A stretch of 64,000 bases of DNA from Rosellinia necatrix (Eukaryota; Ascomycota; Sordariomycetes; Xylariales; Xylariaceae), in NCBI GenBank assembly GCA_021209875.1, contig JAGYVD010000010.1:2604001-2668000 (forward strand). Reading direction: 5' to 3'. Below are positions 37,382 through 49,173 of the stretch, piece by piece. A model generated the notes under the pieces. The model ran no database searches, was not told the origin of the DNA, and was given only the letters and a program-made list of their open reading frames with translations. Position numbers and translations under genes: made by a program. Each line of letters begins with the position of its first letter. The first letter of the stretch is position 1.

Positions 37382-37432
37382 AACAGGGCAGGACGGGGCA
37401 GGACAGGGCAGGCCAGGCCAGGCCAGGCCAGG
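37382..37432. repeat. GGACAGGGCA/GGCCA minisatellite
   Basis: Three 10-bp units (GGGCAGGACR) are followed by four 5-bp GCCAG units. Confidence 0.85.
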
Positions 37433-38033
37433 TATCCCTTATCCCTGTGCTCCTTTGTCTCCCTCGCTGTTTGTCCGAAAGTTGATGAAATGGGTCGGCG
37501 AGGTGAGTCGACACCGAGCGCGATGAAAGCAGTCGGCGACAGCGTGCTTAACTGGCGATAGCTGTATCAAGCGTAGAGAGAGGAAGGAAGAGGTCTGGGG
37601 GCGACATCACGTGGCTGACCTAGGGGCTGTGTGTGTTGCTCGAGCTCTAAAGTACTATAGTCCGACCAGGCTGGGCAATCCAAGAGTCGAGTCGGGATCA
37701 TAGCGCGGTTTGGGGGGGGAAGGGAGTGGGAACAAGCCACTTAGCTCAGACAACAATTGCATACAACAATCCCATCCCCCTACACTACAAGACGCAACGC
37801 ACCTCTCTCCCAGGAAACTCTTTAAACTCGGTGCCGCAGCACTCCACCCAATCTCACACGGCAGAGCAGACGCGAGCATTTGTCTCTATTTCCCCAACCA
37901 CGTTCGTTTCTCCTTTTCGGCCCATTCTTTACTACCGCCATCGTGCGAGGTGTGCTAGAGGGGCAACGGCTAGGAGGGCAGGCGCTGGCACCGATACTGA
38001 TTCTTAGATCGGCTGGTCCAAGTGCGAGTGAGA

Positions 38034-39263
38034 ATGTCTCGAAGGGTGGAGGACGAGGATGGCGCGAGAGCACCGGCAATCCAAGTCATTGTCCTTGTAA
38101 GTGGAAAGTTCTGATTTCATCGTCGAGCCCGGGCGCAGGCCGAAACCTCCGCCGCGGCTGCACAATTCCTTTGTCCCCTTCACACCTTGCACCTTGGTGT
38201 GTTGAGTGGCGCACCCTCAGGCTGGGCGCTGCGGGCGCGCTGCAACACACCGAGAGCTAGCGGCGACAATTAATTGGTCGGCCCCTGTCACGACATACAC
38301 TACCTGGGCGATGACGACTGCCCACCGCACGGTCTTTTGCATGCGTGCGAGATCTCCAATCACCGGAGGAGCATGGACTGGCCTCTGTCGGGAAAACATC
38401 ATCTGGGGACGGTCTTACAGAACCCCGTCTGGTCCAGCCCGGTCAGCCGGCGGGCGGGTATTGAACCACACGCTCTGCCGCCATGTGCCATGCCGATCTC
38501 ACTGTGCAGATTGGGTAATCCGGCCCAGACAATCGAGCCAATTGGTGCCGCGCGGGTGCGCGCTTGCGCCGACCCAGGCCCAACCATCGACGTCGTCGAC
38601 GTCAACCCGGGCCCGAACAACATTAGAGATGCACATCCCGGATGCTCAAGAACAAATATCCAATACGATCAATCAGCAAAACGGGCGTGAGCGTTACCTT
38701 CATTAAAGATTTCAGCTGATGTGCGTGCCACCACGGATGCGTGTGTATCTCGGACAGGGTTTAAATGGCCTGCCAATCGATGTGGCAAGGGAAAAAAAAA
38801 ATTAAAAAAAAAAAAAAGCGTTGCCAAAGACTCGGTTCAGGCTTCGAAGGGTACACTAAAGGCTGGCTTGGTACCTGGGCATGGCCAGACTGGGAGGGCA
38901 ACCATCACGTGGAGGCGGAGGGACCCTCGTTTATCTGATCTCCCTCTTTTCTCGCCTTTATCGATACGCGTTTGTTGGGTCTTTAATACATCACCCCATG
39001 GTGTATGGGTGTCGAGGCAGTTGGAGAGCCCCTCTGAGAACCCCTTCAGGGCTGTTTTCGGGATTTACGCAGTAGACTGGGTACCACCTGAGGTAACCCG
39101 GCATGCTGCCCATGCAATACATGCTCCTACAATTGGCCCTAACCCCCAACGTGTGTCTGCCAAGGTGCATTTATCCATCGCCAAATTGAGGCAGCTTGCA
39201 TTCAACCTTCGAAATATTTCTACCTCGACGCCGACATACTTTTTCATTTTTATTTCATTTTCA

Positions 39264-39294
<31 letters not shown>

Positions 39295-40882
39295 TCCATC
39301 TTTATTCTGTTTTATTCTTGATTGATCCCTGTCATTCTAACATACTGATTTGCCGAAACTGGCGTTGCTCATGTGCTAACTCGAGTCTTGCTCATAGGGC
39401 GCCGGAGGGGGCCCCCAGGAGCATAATGTAACGGCACTACTTGTACGTTCCCTGGCCACGGGATGGTCTAAGGGATCGGTCATTGCGCTCGATGCTGGGG
39501 TCCATCTTTCATCCATCACCAGAATATTAGAACAGACTCAGCCCCCTGGTTTGGGTACCTCCGTCTCATTACCGCATACCCTGCAGACAGGTCCCTTTGC
39601 TGGCTTGGAGATTGCCTCGGCCTCAGCCACCACCAACGCCGGCCATGTCACGAGACATCTCATCGACACCTTCCTCATCACGCATCCCCATCTCGATCAT
39701 ATCAGCGGCTTTGTCATCAACACCGCGGGACTGCCGGGGGCACGGCCCAAGCGACTGGCAGGCTTACCATCCACCATCTCCGCCTTCAAGCAGCATATCT
39801 TCAACAATGTCATCTGGCCGAACTTGTCAGACGAGAATAACGGGGCTGGCCTCGTGACATACATGCGTCTCGTCGAGGGCGGCAGCCCGGCCCTCGGCGA
39901 AGGAGATGGGAAAGGTTATCTCGAGATCACTGATGGGCTTGCCGTGAAGCTATTCAGCGTCAGTCATGGCCACTGCATCGAGAGACACCCACATCGCGGT
40001 TCCTCGGTATCGTCTCGTTTCGGCAGCTTCGACGCGTCTTCGCTAGCGGCGTCCCCGAGAGGGATCCCTGGTAGTACCGCGGCGTCCGGACCGCCGTCGT
40101 TATTCAGAACCTCCGCCGCAGGCCAGGACAAGGAGGCTCTTTGCGTGTATGATTCCAGCGCGTACTTCATCCGCGATAGCACCACCGGCCGCGAGGTCCT
40201 GATGTTTGGCGACGTGGAGCCCGATGCCATCTCGCTCACGCCGCGCAACTCAGGCATATGGCAGGAAGCGGCGCCCCGCATCGCGAACGGGAACCTCGCC
40301 GCCATCTTCATCGAGTGCTCGTACGACAACAGCCAGACGGACGACTGCCTGTTCGGCCACCTCACGCCCCGGTACATCATCCGCGAGATGCAGGCCCTCG
40401 CGGCCGCCGTCGAGATGGTCCGCCACGCCCATCAACCCAGGCTCGATCCGCCTAAGAAGCGCAAGCGAGATTCTGTGGAGATCACCGTGCGGATCGACGG
40501 CCCCGGCACCATCGTGATGCCGGGGGACGACCACCCGGTCTCGCCGAAATCCATGCGGCCGACGAAGAAGGGGCCGAGCTCGATGGCCGGCGGCGGTGGC
40601 GGCGCGGAACACAGCGGCGCGAACACACCGCACATAGCGACGCCCACGGCGGAGATGTCGCTCAAGGACCTGGAGGCCAACACGCCCCCCGTCACGCCGG
40701 CGCTGCGCCCGACCAACACCCTCCGCGGGCTCAAGGTCGTCATCATCCACGTGAAGGAGAGGCTCGTGGACGGCGAGGCGCCCCGGGACGCCATCCTGGC
40801 GCAGCTCCTCGAGGCCGAAGCCGAAGCCCAGCTCGGCTGCCAGTTCGTCGTTTCGAGCGCGGGGCAGAGCTTCCTGCTCTGA
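38034..40882 (+). CDS. PDE1: Class II (low-affinity) 3',5'-cyclic-nucleotide phosphodiesterase
   Basis: Exon 1 is 38034-38096 (21 codons, MSRRVEDEDG... ending AIQVIVL) and exon 2 is 39398-40882. Together they give 515 residues. The join yields VIVLGAGGGPQEHNVTALLV, the conserved N-terminus of the PDE1 family, which is why I accept the 1301-nt intron (GTAAGT donor, GCTAAC branch, CATAG acceptor). The metallo-beta-lactamase-like fold carries the class II signature at residues 117-132 (HPHLDHISGFVINTAG). Further metal and active-site motifs are SHGHC (about 218), FGDVEPD (about 291) and ECSYDNS (about 325). A disordered insertion follows at about 395-450. The enzyme hydrolyses cAMP and so dampens PKA signalling. 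The S/G-rich segment at about 225-262 is an insertion relative to compact homologues. Confidence 0.93.
38097..39397 (+). other. 1301-nt first intron of PDE1
   Basis: The intron is bounded by GTAAGT and CATAG. It holds an A-rich tract at about 38791-38817 and a TTTTA/TTTCA pyrimidine tract at about 39239-39297 close to the acceptor. Open frames inside (38206-38706, 38274-38690) have no recognisable motif. I see no tRNA or snoRNA in it. Confidence 0.75.
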
Positions 40883-43800
40883 ATCGGGGCCGTATCGTCG
40901 CTGTTGCTGTTATTGTCGTTTTTGTTGTATATACCTTCTTATCATTTGCTCCCCCCCCCCCGAACGGCGTTGCGGCGTTACTAGATACCATAGAGCCGTG
41001 ATATCACGAGATATTCAACGAAATAGATAACGGGTTACGAAGTCACGGGCTGCGATAACATTTGCGCTAGACAACTTGCTCCAGTTGCGTTCACACATAG
41101 GTTGGGGTACTATAGGAGCTAAATCCAGCGCGGTCAGGGATTCTCCTGGCTTATAGCCCAGCGGTGAGACGACTTGCAGAGAAAGAGGAGCGCTCAGCTG
41201 GCCCGTGTGTGTGTATGCATCCCTGGTCTTGTTTATGCGCCCGGTTACTCTCCTCCCCCCGTAATTTATCCAGAACAGAGCAGCCTATGGGCAGAATTGG
41301 CGGTTTTCTCTGCCCGTCTCAGCAAGCTGGGCCTATTAGTCATCGAGGCGCCGTAGGGTCTCTTTTCCTCGTAGTTATCGAGGCGATAAACGCCGGTTTA
41401 CTTCAAGCTGTCGGGGTGCCGACGTTTTGGAACGCTAACCGCCCGGTGACCGACACCTTGCCGTCGTGTCGCCATGTGATCGCACCCGAAATTTGATGTC
41501 ATCATCACTGGGTACTGATAGGTGTTTCGTAGCAGGCATAGCTTCAGCGCAATTTAGAGGGCTAGGTAGTCAGCCCTGCGTCGGTTGGGCATGAACCTTT
41601 TCCCCTTTTCTACTGCTATCTTTGATATTAGTATGCGGAGGCTAGAAAAAACGAATCTGTGTAGGAAATAGATGTCTCAGCTTTAAAGTTTAGCCACGTA
41701 GTTATAGTGATGCCCGCGGCCAAGTGCACCTTGATAACACTCTGAAATTAGGTCTCCAGCTATAATTTCTACTCCATTCCGTCGCAGTGGGTGCCTGTGT
41801 CTTACATTTGTAAAAATGTATAGCCTAGTATTATCGGGTTTGTGTGAGTAAGTGTGTGAGCCGATAGGTCGGAAGTATATATTTTATAACGACGTGAGCA
41901 TATTTCGCTACTTTCACTCATCTCTCAATACCAGCGTGGAAGTACCAGAATGGCTGTACATTAAACAACTATGTGATGGCCTCAGCTTATCCACAACTAA
42001 AGCACTCTGAGCTCTGTGCCTCAAACGAAATAATAAAACGCTTTGACGTAGGCTTCCCAGGGATTGACTTATAAAGACATGCTTGGGATTTGCCTCAGAA
42101 GTGCTGGCCCGTGACGGCAGTCCAACGCCATCTTACTCAACGCCGCCAATAAATATCTGCGTTGCGTTTTATGTGTGAGTATACGAATAAGTATTAATAA
42201 GCGTAGAGGTTGACAGTTTAGTTGCTCCGGTCAACAGGTATTTAACTACCCCTAAGAAAGGAGAGGCGATACGAACGACCCTGTTCATTTGTCACTTTTT
42301 GGTTACACCATCTTAAGATTGTTACGAAATTAGGTCCCATGATCCTGGGTCTCGGCCATCGGAGGCTGTGATTCGACCTAGATTATTCTTTGCCCCACGG
42401 TCTGTGGCAAAGGTGCGCGTCGTTAACTAACTAACCACGAACCCGTATGATACTTGAACTAGACCACGCTACTGTCACCGGAACCCCCCGGCTTTAGAAT
42501 TGCCAAGGGGTATGGCGGCGACACCCGCCGTGTGAACTCTACGATATTGACACCTTGCTTCTCTCGTTGGATTGTCACCTTTATTTCAATTCTATCTTGA
42601 TCATTTTATCGTAATACGAGCGAGTATGTTCTTGAGAATCACGTAGTCGGATGACTTTCCCTATACACGATCATGTGCTGGGAAGATAAACATCTCTTGA
42701 ACCCCCTTATCGCGTCCAACATCACTATGGTTTCACCCGATTTCAACGTACTTGTAGTACTGTGCATCGCCTATAGCCCCCCTAAAGATCCCATAACCCA
42801 TTCAGAGACAGAAGTTGATATATAAGGCCATTGTGATTCGTTCCGTCGGGAGGTATTAACCCGACAAACCCGGCACTACTATTTTTAATTCCCTAATCTA
42901 GGCAAAACACCCGCCGTGTTATAACTAGGATAGCGCTTGGGCACCTATTACTCCTTGATATGATCCCATAGAGGAGGTGGCGCGCCTTCCTCGCACAGCT
43001 GAGGGGCGGCTCGACTTTTTATTGCTTTTGTAGACCGAGTATTCCGCACGACATATCATATTATGTGGTTACCGAAGGCAATTATCTGCGAGATCTGGGG
43101 TACCGCTGACGACTTGACTGACCGCAACTCTGGATAACGGCCGGGGGACCCCTACCACCACTCGCCTCCATGGGGACACGGAGCGGAACGCGCCCAACTA
43201 CGTCAGTACACCGATTCTCTCGAATACGATTACCAAGCGCACTCCCTAGGGAGATTCAGCTATGTCGTAAAACCTAACGCATTCGTTGTATCATTGGTCT
43301 TTGGACATTGAGCATACCGAGACATGATAGTCCCAAGCGTGGCTTGCTCAACTCGACTGCTATGCCGAAGGCATATGCTGCAATCAAATCAACACCGCTG
43401 TCGACGATATTCCAGCCGCGACGATGTTGCCATTGTCTCATTTCATAGAGTCATGAGAACGGGTAAGCATCTGGCCATGGCTGCCCGAGGGTTAGCTTCT
43501 CTAGACAGCTGGATCTTGCTGTGGCCTCTCGCAAGTATAAGTATATCTTCATCCGGTGCTACGTCGAATTACTTCGAATGCCATTAGAGCTTGTGATTTC
43601 TCTCCGAATCCATGAACTGATCTCATCCTGCGCTGTCGCACCTTAACCTCTCCCCTTCCCCGGCTTGACTTGGGCGGCGTATAAGCCGGCTGCCCAAAGT
43701 TTATAAATAGCGAGAACGCAATATTTTGATCGACTGGTGAAGGGCGAAGCGGTACAATATTGGCGCCTACATGTCTAGTCCGTGGAATCAAACTATATTC

Positions 43801-45059
43801 GAATGCGATACGGGTTCAGTTACTAGACGAGCACTTATACCATCAAATCGCGTTACGATGAACAAGGTTATCATTCAAGCGGAGAACGGGAGCTTTATTA
43901 GTAAGGATTGACGAAATTGGAGGGGAACATCACTAACGAAGCGCCAGAGGGAGATCCGACGCGTATAATTGCGGGCAGCCTGTACCAGTGGGATGTTGAC
44001 GTCTCTAGATTGACAAGAGAAACGTTTTGGAGCGTGCTATTACCCCGTTGGGTAACCGTATTAGTCACCGGGCGATGGGATCTGAGGGCTTCCGAACCGA
44101 TAATCTATCTCGAGCAAGGCTCCTGTTTGAGGGGGACTAGTTCTGCCCGAGCAGTGCTAGAAATGAATAACATTATTTGATGTGCATCCGCCAAGTCTCT
44201 AGTACATCCACGTGTCTTGCCCCCGTAGAATTGGTCTCGCCTTATACTTGGGGGCGAAAATGTGTACATCCACACGTGGAAGAGTTGGTATGTTCTCGAG
44301 CGCTGTTATGCAATTAAAAACGAAATTCCGCAGTGATAGTTGAAATCAACCGAACCATTTGGTTCAGGTAAAAATGGTGGTTCCCCGGGGGATAAGGCAG
44401 TCCCTATACTTCTAACTAAAGGGCAAATGAAGCCGAAGCTCTAAAGAGCCTCGGGAGCAAGCGCGGAATTAAAACTGTGTGTGCATGCAATGGTCTCGCC
44501 AATTCCTATCTTTGCGAGAGCTCGGGAAAGTCCACCGCTCCTGAAAGATAATATTCAGCTGGTTACATTACTCTTCTTCACGGTGTGAGCTCATCCGAGA
44601 ACCAGAATACACACTATCCACGCAGATACTGGATATCTGAATCAAATGGTGTTGTCGGTGATTCGTCAGGTAAACACGTGGGGTTACGCCTGTCAAGGTG
44701 GCTAAAGCTTTATGATCACGTAGCCATGTCCCTTGCTTCGTATCTAAATTGCCACGAGGGTTTGTATTGACTTTTACAGACTGCTTTTTGGGACCAAGTA
44801 TTCCGATGAATTACTCGATAATTGATTTTTATTTCCTAGTACCTCATTGATCGTTTCATTCCCCATGTGCACGAATATAACACCTTATAGGTGGAAGCGT
44901 AAGGGCGACTTATCTCCAATGGAACCGCTATTGCTATCCTTTGCTGAATACAGGTGGTTCGCTTCGATATACAGATATTGAAGAATCATACTCATCCCGA
45001 TAAAAGGCTCCGAGACTGCACACAAATCACATCCCTATAGAATCTGAGGGACGCGACCC
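40883..45059. other. 4.2-kb gene-free spacer between conserved and accessory halves
   Basis: I can support no gene here. Open frames are short (the longest about 110 residues, 41164-41496 +) and carry no recognisable motif. The stretch is less GC-rich than the genes to its left. A 13-mer with inverted ends (ACACCCGCCGTGT) occurs twice, at about 42519 and 42906. I found no terminal repeats, transposase or reverse-transcriptase remnants by eye. Confidence 0.5.
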
Positions 45060-47411
45060 TCATTCAATGTACACCTTTCGGAACTCTGGAGACCCAACTT
45101 CATTCTTGATCCCGTCACCCATTATGCCGTAGACATAGACAGGTCCGAGATACTCGTAATTCCCGTTCTCAAGTGGCCGTAAAAGTACTGGTTTCGAAGC
45201 ACCGTGTAGAATCCATACCTCGTCTCCCATCTTAGCTAATGAACCCCCCAAACCGAATCTTTCGGTGCTCTTAGTGATAAAGAAGCATTTTTCTAGCACG
45301 AGCTTGGTGATTCCTCGCATTATGCTCCCCTTGAAAATCATCATTGCCTGATAGGCAAGGTCCTTTTCCGAGATATCCGCTTGTCCAAGCCCTAGCAACT
45401 GTTTTAGCTCCGATAAAAGGTCAGCTTCTCTTGCATGGCGTGGGATCAATAAAATCTCCCGCGTGAAATATATGCCGTCGTGTTCCGGATCCATATTGCC
45501 GAAATTTTCCCCGTCAAAGTTTTGTCGCAGCAAGTCAATATCTGGCAGAAACGGATGGCTCTTCGGCTCCAACAGGCGCAGCTCAGTAATGATATGAATC
45601 AAGTCTTCCAATTCGTCGTTTTGCGACGAGAGCTTGCTTAATGCCATCAAAATTCCTATCATGGCAGGAAAATATAGGCCCACTGCTTTCGGTGCGGGTG
45701 TTTCGTCATAGAGTTCGTCTTGAATGAGAAGCCTCCACAATGAGTCTACGCGAGAAGCCTCGTGTCTATAGACAAAAAAAAAAAAACATCAGAAGGAGAA
45801 GAGAGGCTCTTGGAATAATAGAGCTTACCTCCTCAAGTGGCCATTATGTTGATTTCGGTCAACGCCCAAGGCTAGGGCAAGGAGGCCTTTCACATCGTGA
45901 GCGATTTTGTCAATTGTATCATAGCAAAATCCATGAACAGCGAGCAGTTTTTCATCAAGGACTTCGATATCTAGCTGGCGATCCCAAAGAAACGCTGTGT
46001 AATCCCTGCCATCTATGCCACTACCCAGTGGGAATAAGCTCGCGGGAATTTTGGTGTAGTCAGGACACCACGACGGAAGGCCCGGGATCGTTTTTCGGTT
46101 GGTTTGGCAGACGAAATTCAAAAAACCAAGCTGTTTATGATGACTAGCAATGTAAGATGTTGCTTGTATATAGACAATGTGCACGGGTAATGCATAATCG
46201 GGATGGATTGCATGTTCCGAGCCAGATTGAAACTCGGTCGTTATAGCAAGAACTCCATAGATCCTATCGCGTGGGTCGGTCGATTCGGATTTGCTGGTCG
46301 CAGTGATCAGATCTATAAATTTGGGCATGGTTCCTCGGCTTATATTGTTTCTGATTGAGCCGAGCATTGTTAGCATCATCGGAGTTCTTGTAAAAGATTC
46401 TGCGGCTTCAGGTAGGTCGAGTCCAACATCTTCTCGGAGACCAGATCCAGTACTCGCAAGCAAAGGAACAGAACCATTTGCTAGTTCTATATACTCGCCC
46501 AGCGTTATCAAGGCAGAAACATCGAAGAACAGCGGACCACATAGCACAGCTATCTTGGGCGCCAGAGCTGCTTCTTGCAAAACCCAGATTCTTGAGAACC
46601 AGGTATACGATAGGAATGTGGCCAGCTCAATGATTCGATCTCTGGTTAGCTTGTTTATGATATTATTGAAAACCCGCCGAAAATTTGATTTGTCGTCCAC
46701 AGCACGTGAGTTCGCAAATTTCGTGAAGGCATCAGAAAGTTGTTGGTTTAGGGCCAGTTCAACTAGTAGATTTATACCACCTCTGGCAGAGTCATTTACC
46801 TCCCCCAGCCATATAACGCATATTGAGGTTTTCTTGTATATCTCGCCCATCTGCGACACTTGTGTGGAGCGTTCGAACAGATCATCTTGGTCGATACAAA
46901 GAGCGTCGATCCAATATAGGTCTAAATGTCTTGACGAGCCGAGGGTTTGATAAAGTGCCTCCACGTTTTCGGCGGTTCGGTTCAACGCATCATCGTCCTG
47001 CAGTATTCGTTGTCCCCAACGTAAGTAACGAAGTGCTGCTCGAAGATTCCGGGTGCCGCGTAGTAGATATCCTCCACAGCTGATAGGAAAGCAACGAGGC
47101 TCTTGGGTAAAAGTGCGGTAGGTTGGATCGCGGTTAACGGTAGGCTCCCCCCAAGTATAAGAGAGGGCAATGTAGTCTGGACAAGACGACAAGGGGTAAT
47201 CATGTAACGTGACATGCAAATCATCCTCAAGGTTGGGGCTCAACGTGTCGTTGAGGGGACCTTGATGAATTCGCACCAAACGAATCCATCCGTCTGGCAA
47301 TGGCGTATAATTATAGTATGGGTAAGGCTTGGGCTTTTTGTAGCCATGTGCGATTGGGGGGCTGAGATCTCCATCTGACGGCGCCACTGGGGCGGAAGCT
47401 ATGTCATCCAT
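45060..47411 (-). CDS. HET-domain protein (heterokaryon incompatibility family)
   Basis: Minus-strand exons are 47411-45829 and 45765-45060. The 63-nt intron is GTAAGC...CTATAG, phase 2, and the product is 762 residues. The HET domain spans about residues 78-285 with its three diagnostic blocks: YIALSYTWGE (80-89), LDLYWIDALCIDQDD (163-177) and SRIWVLQEAALA (273-284). The long C-terminal part (about 300-762) includes the family's DPRDRIYGVLAI block and a region near the end (WILHG, RPLENG) seen in many HET proteins. HET domains act in vegetative incompatibility and can trigger cell death, with a TIR-like fold proposed. Allelic status of this gene is unknown. It is divergent from the flavin-reductase-like gene across about 670 bp. 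Confidence 0.93.
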
Positions 47412-48081
47412 TGGCGTTGGGTGCTGAGGATTTGTTCAGTGATGAAAACGGAGCAAGGTGTATTGATGCTTGAGGAAATGCTTTTTTACGATGGAGAAAT
47501 TTGCATGAGGGGGGGAGCTTCCCGGAGGAGTTTTGTTGATTGGTTGGCATCGTGGTTTCCTCGTCTCGCGTAGAACAGGCAGCGACGCCAACTCTTAACA
47601 TCGCCCCTTCTCCAAACCTTCAAGTATTCAATAAATTACCTCCGCTAACCAACCATACTATAAATAGTGCTATCGTCTCTCAATGGTAGGTAAGCACTTT
47701 ACCCAACCTCAATGTCCACCTGGTATGTCTCCCTGATGTTGAAAACTTCAAATTTAGACCGGATAATATAGTTAACTAGCTGAATTTCATTTTCTAGTAG
47801 TTATGTGTATTATTTACCATCACCTAGGGGTTACCTAATGTTCGTAATGGTAGCTCAGCCACCACCGCCACTTTTGGCTTATAAATTGGCTGGGGTCAGT
47901 CCCGCCTTATATACCACATACAGAGTAACTAGTGGTATTACTTGACCACGCCGTCGGAATGGGGCGATTGATAAGAGCGGCCGTCACAGGTCGGGTACGT
48001 ATAACCGCAGCAAGATCTACCCCGCCCAGCCGCGGAGTTGTTCCCGGCATGTACGGCTACTACCGGCCTTTTATCGCGGCA
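47412..48081. promoter_or_regulatory. Divergent promoter between HET and flavin-reductase-like genes
   Basis: A 670-bp shared upstream region. A TATAAAT element at 47880-47886 and a TTATATACC at about 47908 lie about 170-200 bp before the plus-strand ATG. In-frame alternative plus-strand starts lie at 47959 and 48049. Confidence 0.45.
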
Positions 48082-49173
48082 ATGAGGACAATAAAATACC
48101 CACCTCGTCGCCTGCACCGCACCCTTCACACCACCGCCCATCGCCCCATCATCCCTCTCGTCAGTGCAGCCCCTCCGTCTCCCCGTCGTGCCATCGCCAC
48201 TACCGCCGCCAGCATGTCGCGGCACCCGGATTTCAAGACCGTGGAGGCGTCCCGGCCGGACTGGGACACGTCGGCCAGCTTCCGGCACACCAAGACCGCC
48301 GATCCCAATTGGACCCCCGGCTCCGGCGCCAACCACCTGGACCCGGGCACCCCGGCGTCGAAGCGGCACATTGCCATCGACCCGTACGAGGAAGGGCGGC
48401 CGCCGATCTTCAACTACAAGCTTCTGATCTCGGGCATCACGCCACGGCCCATCGGCTTCGTGTCGACGCGGTCGGGACCGCCGAGCACCTCGGGAGTGGG
48501 AGTGGGAGCGGGAGCGGGAGCAGAGGGGGAGAAAGGAGAGAAGCAGCAACAGCAGGAGGAGGGGGAGAAGGAGGAGGAGGAGGAAACGTTCAACCTGGCG
48601 CCGTACTCGTACTTCAACGTGGTGTGCACCGACCCGCCGATCTTCGCGCTCGGCGTGGCGGCGCCGCTGTCCAAGCCCAAGGACACGCTGCGCCACCTCG
48701 TCGCCAACGGCGAGTGCACCGTCAACATCATCAGCGAGCACTTCCTCGAGGCGGCCAACGCGACCAGCGTCGACGCGCCGGCCGGCTGCTCCGAGTGGGC
48801 CGTCAGCGGGCTGACGCCGGTGCACGACTGCGTCGCCGTGCGCGCCCCGCGCGCGCGCGAGGCCGTCTTCAGCGTCGAGTGCCGGGTCGAGAGCATCCGC
48901 GAGTTCGAGAGCCGCGCCGTGCCGGGCCGGAAGAGCGCCTGCGTCGTCCTGCTCGAGGGCCTGCGCTTCTGGGTCCGCGAGGACGCCCTCAACGCCGACC
49001 GCAACCTTGTCGACCCCGCCGTCCTGCGCCCCGTCAGCCGCCTCGGCGGCATCTCCTACGGCCGCACCACCGACGCCGTCGAGCTGCCGCGCCCCGTCTT
49101 CGAGAGGGACGTCGGCATGGACCTCTACGAGACGTTGAAGGCGAAAGAGGCCGAGCGCCGGGCCGCGGAATGA
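48082..49173 (+). CDS. Flavin-reductase-like FMN-binding domain protein
   Basis: An intronless frame of 363 residues from the ATG at 48082. The next ATG, at 48214 (residue 45, MSRHPDF), would remove an Arg/His-rich, acid-free leader that looks like a mitochondrial presequence. Which start is used cannot be settled here. The flavin-reductase (DIM6/NTAB-type split-barrel) domain spans about residues 105-315. Family blocks include FNYKLLISGITPRPIGFVST, NLAPYSYFNVVCTDPP, KDTLRH, ECTVNI and a conserved Arg/Gly-rich SRLGGISYGRT near the end. The protein should bind FMN and act as an oxidoreductase. An A/G/E/Q/K low-complexity stretch (about residues 131-170) interrupts the domain between STRS and NLAPYSYF. 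Confidence 0.88.
   Translation: MRTIKYPPRRLHRTLHTTAHRPIIPLVSAAPPSPRRAIATTAASMSRHPDFKTVEASRPDWDTSASFRHTKTADPNWTPGSGANHLDPGTPASKRHIAIDPYEEGRPPIFNYKLLISGITPRPIGFVSTRSGPPSTSGVGVGAGAGAEGEKGEKQQQQEEGEKEEEEETFNLAPYSYFNVVCTDPPIFALGVAAPLSKPKDTLRHLVANGECTVNIISEHFLEAANATSVDAPAGCSEWAVSGLTPVHDCVAVRAPRAREAVFSVECRVESIREFESRAVPGRKSACVVLLEGLRFWVREDALNADRNLVDPAVLRPVSRLGGISYGRTTDAVELPRPVFERDVGMDLYETLKAKEAERRAAE
48493..48589 (+). repeat. Low-complexity GGAGYG/GAGGAG expansion inside a coding domain
   Basis: GGAGTG/GGAGCG hexamers followed by CAGCAG and GAGGAG triplets encode a GVGVGAGAGAEG-type run and then an E/Q/K run. All units are multiples of three, so the frame is preserved. Confidence 0.9.

Larger units (their letters stand above)
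35461..38033. other. Intergenic region, no supportable gene
   Basis: This 2.6-kb spacer holds short repeats only: ATTAGAACC units (about 35728-35752), an AAGT tetranucleotide run (36931-36956), GTATGG units (about 36986-37040) and a CAGG/GGCCA minisatellite (about 37382-37432). No frame has a recognisable domain. The last 330 bases are the C-rich PDE1 promoter and leader. Confidence 0.6.

Noticed and set aside
38440..38490. Second B-box-like sequence on the minus strand, inside PDE1 intron 1
   Set aside because: No cloverleaf could be drawn and no A box was found.
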